From JAWKIW01 sp046331175 (GTDB lineage: Bacteria; Actinomycetota; Acidimicrobiia; Acidimicrobiales; Acidimicrobilacustridaceae): 64,000 nucleotides of DNA. Positions 59,511-64,000 of this stretch are shown piece after piece. Position numbers and translations under genes: made by a program. The notes below the pieces were generated by a model that saw only the letters and a program-made list of their open reading frames with translations, was not told where the DNA came from and made no database searches. The stretch spans positions 62,001-126,000 of the forward strand of contig JAXLRI010000003.1 in the NCBI GenBank assembly GCA_046331175.1, in the 5' to 3' direction. Each line of letters opens with the position of its first letter. The stretch's first letter is position 1.

Positions 59511-59699
59511 TCAGTACGTCACCTGGAGGTTGGGTCGCGGGCTCGTGAGCTTGCAGACCAACTCGTGGAAGTCCTGGGACTGCTGTCGGCCGGAGACTGC
59601 TAGGACGAGACGGGCCCCGTCATCGAGCACGAGACATGGTTCGGCAGCGGTGAACGGCGCCTTGTGGGTGGAGATGCCGCCGATGCGATCGATGGGCAC
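59511..59699 (-). pseudogene. Fragment of a bacterial PH-like domain
   Basis: The minus strand encodes (M)PIDRIGGISTHKAPFT, then CLVLDDGARLVLAVSG and QDFHELVCKLTS. This resembles the last two-thirds of short bacterial PH domains (bPH), where IP.d.I.gV and a final F..L helix are typical. The N-terminal strands are missing and upstream frames show nothing that fits. GTG 59699 is the only nearby start. Probably a decayed gene end. The rest of 59407-59775 shows nothing else. Confidence 0.35.
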
Positions 59700-59775
59700 G
59701 CGCCGGCTGGATCGTGCGAGCCCCCTCCGAGGTGTGCCTGGCGGGCCGGGCGGTCCTCTGCCGTAGAGTTCCGGC

Positions 59776-60963
59776 GTGCCACCGCCCGGGCGCGCCGTCC
59801 GACTCCTCTTGCTCTCGAGCGCGTTCGTCTTGGTGGCAGCGTGCGCAGCGGGGCATGACGATGCGGGCTCGCAGGCTGGGAGCATCCCGGCAGGGGGGTC
59901 GACGCCGGCGGGATCGTCCGCGGGGGTCACAGATCATGCAAACCCGTCGCACCCCGGCGACGCGCCCGTGCCCAGCGGGCCGCGCGAGCCCCGCGGGAGT
60001 GGGCAGACCGTCACCTTCGCCTTCGCCGGTGACACGCACTTCGCCGACGTGCTCGACACCGAGCCCGGCTCGATCTCCTCGGGCGTGCCGTTGGCCCAGC
60101 AGCTGAAGGCCGACCCCGTGCACATCCTCGATCCGGTCGCGCCCATCCTCTCGTCCGCCGATCTGGCCATGGTCAACGTGGAGACCGCCATCACCGAGCG
60201 CGGTGATCCGTTCCCGAAGTCGTTCCACTTCCGGTCGCCGGCCGAGTCGTTCACGGCCTTGCGTGCCGCGGGGATCGACGTGGTGAACATGGCCAACAAC
60301 CACGCGCTCGACTACGGCCCCGTTGGCATGCAGGACACGTTCGACGCGATCTCGTCGTCGAAGCTCCCCGTGGTCGGCATCGGGCATGACGCCGCCGAGG
60401 CCTACGGCGGCTATCGAACGGTCATCAAGGGTCAGCGCATCTCGATCTTCGGTGCTCTCGATCGCGTCGAGCCCGCGCTGATCCCCGAGTGGGGCGCGAC
60501 CGAGACCAAGGCCGGCGTGGCGCTCTCGACCGAGCGCGAGCGGTTCCTCGCCCCCATCCGCGCGGCTCGACCGGAGAGCGACACGATCATCGTCTTCATG
60601 CATTGGGGCACCGAGCAGACCCACTGTGCATCACCCGCGCAGGTCGACCTGCTCGACGATCTGTTGGCTGCGGGCGCCGACATCGTCGTGGGCAGCCATG
60701 AGCACCGGGAGTTCGGCGCTGGTCGCAAGGGCAGCTCGTTCGTCGCCTACGGGCTCGGGAACTTCGTGTACTGGCGCGAGGATGACGAGTCCGGACGCAC
60801 CGGCATCCTGCAGGTGGAGGCCACCGGCCGGCAGGTCGACTCCTACAGCTGGGTACCTGCGCGGATCCGGCACGGCATCCCGGTCCCCCAAACCGGCGAC
60901 GCCGCGGCCGCGGACCTCAAAGAATGGGAGCAGCGCCGCACCTGCAGCGGGCTGACGCCCTAG
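59776..60963 (+). CDS. CapA-family (PGA synthesis) metallophosphatase-like lipoprotein
   Basis: A 395-residue lipoprotein: signal RLLLLSSAFVLVAACAAG with lipidated Cys at about residue 23, Gly/Ser/Pro linker, then the CapA calcineurin-like fold: AFAGDTHFADVL, AMVNVETAIT, DVVNMANNHALDYG, FMHWGTEQ, VVGSHEHREFG, YGLGNFVYWR. In capsule loci such proteins help poly-gamma-glutamate export; no capsule genes are near, so its target is open. TAGAGT ends 6 nt before GTG 59776. Confidence 0.9.
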   Translation: MPPPGRAVRLLLLSSAFVLVAACAAGHDDAGSQAGSIPAGGSTPAGSSAGVTDHANPSHPGDAPVPSGPREPRGSGQTVTFAFAGDTHFADVLDTEPGSISSGVPLAQQLKADPVHILDPVAPILSSADLAMVNVETAITERGDPFPKSFHFRSPAESFTALRAAGIDVVNMANNHALDYGPVGMQDTFDAISSSKLPVVGIGHDAAEAYGGYRTVIKGQRISIFGALDRVEPALIPEWGATETKAGVALSTERERFLAPIRAARPESDTIIVFMHWGTEQTHCASPAQVDLLDDLLAAGADIVVGSHEHREFGAGRKGSSFVAYGLGNFVYWREDDESGRTGILQVEATGRQVDSYSWVPARIRHGIPVPQTGDAAAADLKEWEQRRTCSGLTP

Positions 60964-60975
60964 CGGCGTGGGAGA

Positions 60976-60995
60976 CGGCTCGACACCCCGAGCCG
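60976..60995. terminator. Hairpin after the CapA-like gene
   Basis: CGGCTCG/CGAGCCG, 7-bp perfect stem with 6-nt loop, 13 nt after the stop codon. Confidence 0.5.
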
Positions 60996-61106
60996 CCTGA
61001 GATCGACCTCGCGTCCGCCGCTGGGCGCCGTGAGGGACATGTCCGCGGGAGCGCCGCCCCCCATCGCCGGCCAGCAGCGCTTCCCGCTGGACACCCGGCG
61101 GTTCGG

Positions 61107-61532
61107 TCAGGCGGTGGGAGGCTCGAGCCGCAGGTGGTCGGGTTCCCAGTACGCCCGGAGGGCGGTGATGAGGCCTTCTTCGTCGATCCGGTACGTGTAG
61201 ACGCCATCGACGATCGCTCGGCTGCCGTCGGGCAACGTCGTCGTGATGGTGCCGACGTTGGCGCACTCGAGCCCACCGGCGTAGGACTCGCGGATCGCGA
61301 ACGACACTCGCCCCGAGGCGATGACCGAGTCGTAGAAGGCCGCGATGGCGTCCCTGCCTCGGTGACCCGACCCGTCGGGGTCGAACATCGATGGACCGAT
61401 GGGGTCCTGCACGATCGCGTCGGGCGCGAACAGCGACAGCCAGCCGTCGCGATCGCCCGCCTCCACGGCTGCCATCGAGGCTCGCGCCGCGTCGCGAGCG
61501 GGGTGCGCCGAGTACCTGTCCATCCCATCCAT
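61107..61532 (-). CDS. SnoaL-like (NTF2-fold) protein
   Basis: A 141-residue NTF2-like domain: AAVEAGDRDGWLSLFAPDAI, GPSMFDPDGSGHRGRDAIAA, FYDSVIASGRVSFAIRESYA, DGVYTYRIDEEGLITALRAY. Similar to ketosteroid-isomerase-like proteins. ATG 61532 follows TAGGGT by 8 nt. Function unknown. Convergent with the CapA-like gene; the 288-bp gap upstream (61533-61820) holds no credible gene, only a TACGGT box for the YCII gene. Confidence 0.85.
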   Translation of the reverse strand: MDGMDRYSAHPARDAARASMAAVEAGDRDGWLSLFAPDAIVQDPIGPSMFDPDGSGHRGRDAIAAFYDSVIASGRVSFAIRESYAGGLECANVGTITTTLPDGSRAIVDGVYTYRIDEEGLITALRAYWEPDHLRLEPPTA

Positions 61533-61820
61533 GGTGCCGAACCCTACGGCCTCAGAGCCGGCCGGGTTCGTGCGCGCAGGTGCTGCAGAGCGGCTCACCC
61601 CCGCCGTGCCATCGAAGGTGCAGATCCCCGCCTTCACGACCAGATGACCTCCGCGGTTCACGCCCCGGGTTGGGCGTGGCCCGATCGGGGCTCGTCGCCG
61701 ATAGCCTCGACGAGATTCGTGGACTTCTTGCGCCGACGTGTCGATCGAGGGGTCCGCCGTTCGTAGACCTGGGCAGAGGATCCGGTACGGTGCCGGTCCC
61801 GAGACCCGAGGAGCACTCCG

Positions 61821-62177
61821 ATGGCCCAGTACCTGATGTCGGTCCACCACCCCGACGGCTACCCCGAGCGGACCCCTGACGAGCTGCAGAAGGCCTTCGC
61901 GTCGGTCGGCGCCTTCAACGAGGAGCTGCAGACCAGTGGGGCGTGGGTGTTCGCCGGTGGCCTCCAGCCTCAGGAGACGGCGACGGTGCTGCAGGTGGTC
62001 GACGGCGAGGTGGTCGTCACCGACGGGCCCTACGCCGAGACCAAGGAGCAGATGGGCGGCTTCTGGGTGATCGAGGCCGCCGACCTCGACGAGGCGATGG
62101 CCTGGGCCCGCAAGGCCACGACGGCCTGCGGCGACGCCGTCGAGCTGCGCCCGTTCCAGGGCGGGCCCGAGGACTGA
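61821..62177 (+). CDS. YCII/DGPF-domain protein linked to ECF42 sigma factor
   Basis: A 118-residue DGPF-type YCII protein (YLMSVHHPDGYPERTPDELQ, VVVTDGPYAETKEQMGGFWV). DGPF proteins are encoded beside ECF42 sigma factors almost without exception and are thought to be their targets or partners. GAGGAG upstream of ATG 61821. Only 4 nt separate it from the sigma factor gene. Confidence 0.92.
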   Translation: MAQYLMSVHHPDGYPERTPDELQKAFASVGAFNEELQTSGAWVFAGGLQPQETATVLQVVDGEVVVTDGPYAETKEQMGGFWVIEAADLDEAMAWARKATTACGDAVELRPFQGGPED

Positions 62178-62181
62178 GCCC

Positions 62182-63429
62182 GTGCCGACCGGCGACGGCG
62201 ACGCCGCCGGTCGCGCCCTCGAGGAGACGTTCCGGCTCGAGTCGGGCGCCGCGATCGCCACCCTGGTCCGCCTCTTCGGCGACATCGACCTCGCCGAGGA
62301 GGCGGTCCAGGAGGCCTTCGCCGTCGCCATGCAGCGCTGGCCGGTCGACGGCGTGCCGCCCAACCCGGGCGGCTGGATCGTCACCACGGCGCGCCGGCGG
62401 GCCATCGACCGCCACCGCCGCGAGTCCTCCCGCGACGACCGGCAGGCGGCGGCGGCCCGGCTGCGGCCGGCCGAACCGGAGCCCCCCGAGGAGGTGCCCG
62501 ACGTGGTCGACGACCGCCTCCGCCTCATCTTCACCTGCTGCCACCCGGCCCTGGCGCCGAGCGCGCAGGTCGCCCTCACCCTGCGCCTGCTCGGCGGGCT
62601 CGAGACCCCCGAGATCGCCCGCGCCTTCCTCGTCCCCGAGGCGACCATGGCCCAGCGGCTGGTGCGGGCCAAGCGCAAGATCCGCGACGCCCACATCCCG
62701 TACCGGGTGCCGTCGGCCGCCGAGCTGCCCGACCGCCTGCGCCCGGTGCTGGCCGTGATCTACCTCGTCTACACCGAGGGCCACAACGCCTCGGCGGGGG
62801 ACGACCTGGTCCGCACCGACCTGTGCGCCGAGGCCATCCGCCTGGCCCGGCTCCTGCTCGAGCTCATGCCCGACGAGCCCGAGGCGATCGGCCTTCTGGC
62901 GCTGCTCCTGCTGACCGACGCCCGCACGCCGGCGCGGATCGCTGCCGACGGCTCGTTGGTGCGACTGGCCGACCAGGACCGCACCCGCTGGGACCGCGAC
63001 CAGATCGCCGAGGGCCACGATCTGGTGCGGGCGTGCCTTCGTCGCAACCACCCCGGGCCGTACCAGATCCAGGCCGCCATCGCCGCCGTCCACGCCGACG
63101 CCCCGACCGCGGTCGACACCGACTGGGGCCAGATCGTGCAGCTCTACGACCAGCTGCTGGTGGTGGCCCCCACGCCGGTCGTCTCGCTCAACCGGGCGGT
63201 GGCCGTGGCCGAGCGCGACGGCCCCGCGGCCGGGTTGGCCTCGGTCGACGCGCTCGATCCGTCGTCGCTCGACCGGCTGCACGTGTACCACGCCACCCGC
63301 GCCGAGCTGCTGGTGCGCCTCGGTCGCGACGACGAGGCCGCCGACGCCTATCGAGCGGCGCGCGAGCGCACTGGCAACGCCGCCGAGCAGCGGTTCCTGG
63401 ACGACCGCCTGGCCGCCCTCGGCCGCTGA
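62182..63429 (+). CDS. ECF42-type RNA polymerase sigma factor with C-terminal TPR-like extension
   Basis: A 415-residue alternative sigma factor. Sigma region 2 at residues about 10-80 (LVRLFGDIDLAEEAVQEAFA, NPGGWIVTTARRRAIDRHRR), region 4 at about 110-165 (CCHPALAPSAQVALTLRLLG, VPEATMAQRLVRAKRKIRDA), then about 230 residues of helical repeat unique to ECF42 (GPYQIQAAIAAVHADAPTAV, VVSLNRAVAVAERDGP). ECF42 has no classical anti-sigma; the long C-terminus is needed for activity in studied cases. GTG 62182. Operon with the DGPF gene. Confidence 0.93.
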   Translation: MPTGDGDAAGRALEETFRLESGAAIATLVRLFGDIDLAEEAVQEAFAVAMQRWPVDGVPPNPGGWIVTTARRRAIDRHRRESSRDDRQAAAARLRPAEPEPPEEVPDVVDDRLRLIFTCCHPALAPSAQVALTLRLLGGLETPEIARAFLVPEATMAQRLVRAKRKIRDAHIPYRVPSAAELPDRLRPVLAVIYLVYTEGHNASAGDDLVRTDLCAEAIRLARLLLELMPDEPEAIGLLALLLLTDARTPARIAADGSLVRLADQDRTRWDRDQIAEGHDLVRACLRRNHPGPYQIQAAIAAVHADAPTAVDTDWGQIVQLYDQLLVVAPTPVVSLNRAVAVAERDGPAAGLASVDALDPSSLDRLHVYHATRAELLVRLGRDDEAADAYRAARERTGNAAEQRFLDDRLAALGR

Positions 63430-63459
63430 CCCGCGAACGGCTCGACCGGTGGACGTGGT

Positions 63460-63490
63460 GCGCCAGGCGTCGGGGGCCGACGCCTGGCGC
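63460..63490. terminator. Strong bidirectional terminator hairpin
   Basis: Perfect 14-bp stem GCGCCAGGCGTCGG/CCGACGCCTGGCGC with GGG loop between the convergent sigma factor and carotenoid oxygenase genes. The strongest hairpin in the window. Confidence 0.8.
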
Positions 63491-63541
63491 GACCAGGGCG
63501 GTGGGGCGACGGCGCCCGGCCGAAGCGGCCGGACCGAACCG

Positions 63542-64000
63542 TCAGGACTCGGGGAACCAGTTGGCGTGGAAGCCGATCGGCACCCGGCGCGGGATGTGCA
63601 CGCGGGCGATGGGCTCGGCGGTGACGTCGTGGGCGTCGAGCACGACCAGGTCGCTCTGCTCGGTGGCCCGGTCGGTCACGAAGCTGAGCAGCCAGCCGTC
63701 GTCCTCGGCCGTGCCCTCGGGGTCGGGGGCGAAGACGTGCTCGCCGGACACCTCGGAGTCGCCGTAGAAGTGCTCCTGGGCGCCGCCGGTCTCGGTGTCG
63801 TACTTGACCACGCCGTGGAACTCGAACTCGAACTCCCAGGTGCGGGCCATGCAGTTGTAGAGGTAGCGGGTGGAGCGACCGGCCAGGTCGTCGTTGACCC
63901 GGGGGAACTCGCCGCCGCGGTCGTCGGTCTGCTCGTCGGAGACGGCGCCGGTGGTGGGGTCGATCGACCAGCGCCACGGCATGGGCGCCTCGCGGCCCTT
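63542..64000 (-). CDS. Carotenoid oxygenase (RPE65/CCD family), C-terminal part
   Basis: The last 152 codons of a minus-strand gene whose 5' end lies beyond the right edge. EFPRVNDDLAGRSTRYLYNC, VKYDTETGGAQEHFYGDSEV, GEHVFAPDPEGTAEDDGWLL and the closing PIGFHANWFP are typical of the family; the final His is an iron ligand of the beta-propeller. Cleaves carotenoids or stilbene-like compounds with oxygen. An in-frame ATG at 63982 is internal, since family-like sequence continues upstream. Confidence 0.88.
   Translation of the reverse strand, partial: KGREAPMPWRWSIDPTTGAVSDEQTDDRGGEFPRVNDDLAGRSTRYLYNCMARTWEFEFEFHGVVKYDTETGGAQEHFYGDSEVSGEHVFAPDPEGTAEDDGWLLSFVTDRATEQSDLVVLDAHDVTAEPIARVHIPRRVPIGFHANWFPES

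Noticed and set aside
61620..61647. Plus-strand frame ending IPAFTTR-stop, resembling the PAFTG tail
   Set aside because: The ending differs, the frame has no signal peptide and it overlaps the SnoaL-like gene region antisense. Taken as coincidence.

Overview
The window is very GC-rich, almost fully coding DNA, with genes packed on both strands and many ATGA/GTGA overlaps. It carries F420-type oxidoreductases, acyl-CoA dehydrogenases, many TetR-family regulators, an ECF42 sigma factor and many genes that appear to be read from leaderless transcripts. This suggests a free-living, aerobic, high-GC actinobacterium. Acidimicrobiia (the Ilumatobacter/Iamia group) is my best guess, but that is inference from gene content and cannot be confirmed from the bases alone. 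I see no rRNA, tRNA, insertion sequence, prophage or CRISPR array.

Layout. 0-2 kb: a cobalt/nickel ECF importer (cbiM, a PDGLE protein, cbiQ) divergent from a Fur-family regulator, with a Nur-like palindrome between them. 2-9.9 kb: a DUF2817 hydrolase, a PLP decarboxylase, a TetR-controlled DrrAB-type exporter with two palindromes, a secreted alpha/beta hydrolase and an F420-type nitroreductase. 10-14.6 kb: GH29, GH13 and a TauD-like dioxygenase opposite a TetR gene. 14.6-21.7 kb: a hemerythrin-SRPBCC fusion, TetR, hydrolase, VOC/YCII proteins, a GNAT, RidA-like and cupin proteins, AllA and RraA. 21.8-24.1 kb: an arsenic locus with an ArsB-like pump divergent from an ArsR-ArsC fusion. 24.2-34 kb: an unknown protein, a secreted HAF-type protein, an M13 peptidase with a DUF2254 membrane protein, a DMFase-like protein, an acyl-CoA dehydrogenase and a secreted serine hydrolase. 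34-41 kb: a small secreted peptide, SDRs, ArsR-SRPBCC, a P450, an MFS pump, a SnoaL-like protein and an HNH nuclease. 41-45 kb: a molybdate operon (HTH-Mop regulator, modA, modB, modC). 45-50 kb: a Vgb-like lyase, a PPOX protein, a PhnB-like protein, a secreted S53 protease and a GNAT. 50-57.8 kb: a catabolic cluster (acyl-CoA dehydrogenase, enoyl-CoA hydratase, TetR, LLM oxidoreductase, D-aminoacylase-like amidohydrolase, acyl-CoA ligase). 58-59.4 kb: two back-to-back PIN toxin modules. 59.5-64 kb: a PH-like fragment, a CapA lipoprotein, a SnoaL-like protein, a DGPF/YCII-ECF42 pair and the end of a carotenoid oxygenase.

Two patterns cut across the window. First, three unrelated secreted proteins (ending at 26121, 34015 and 49013) all finish with a Thr/Ser/Pro-rich stretch and the identical heptapeptide VTPAFTG at the very C-terminus. 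This looks like an undescribed C-terminal sorting or processing tag and is the most interesting signal here. Second, at least 19 genes have a TANNNT hexamer ending exactly 6-8 nt before an ATG or GTG, the signature of leaderless mRNAs. This was used to settle many start codons.
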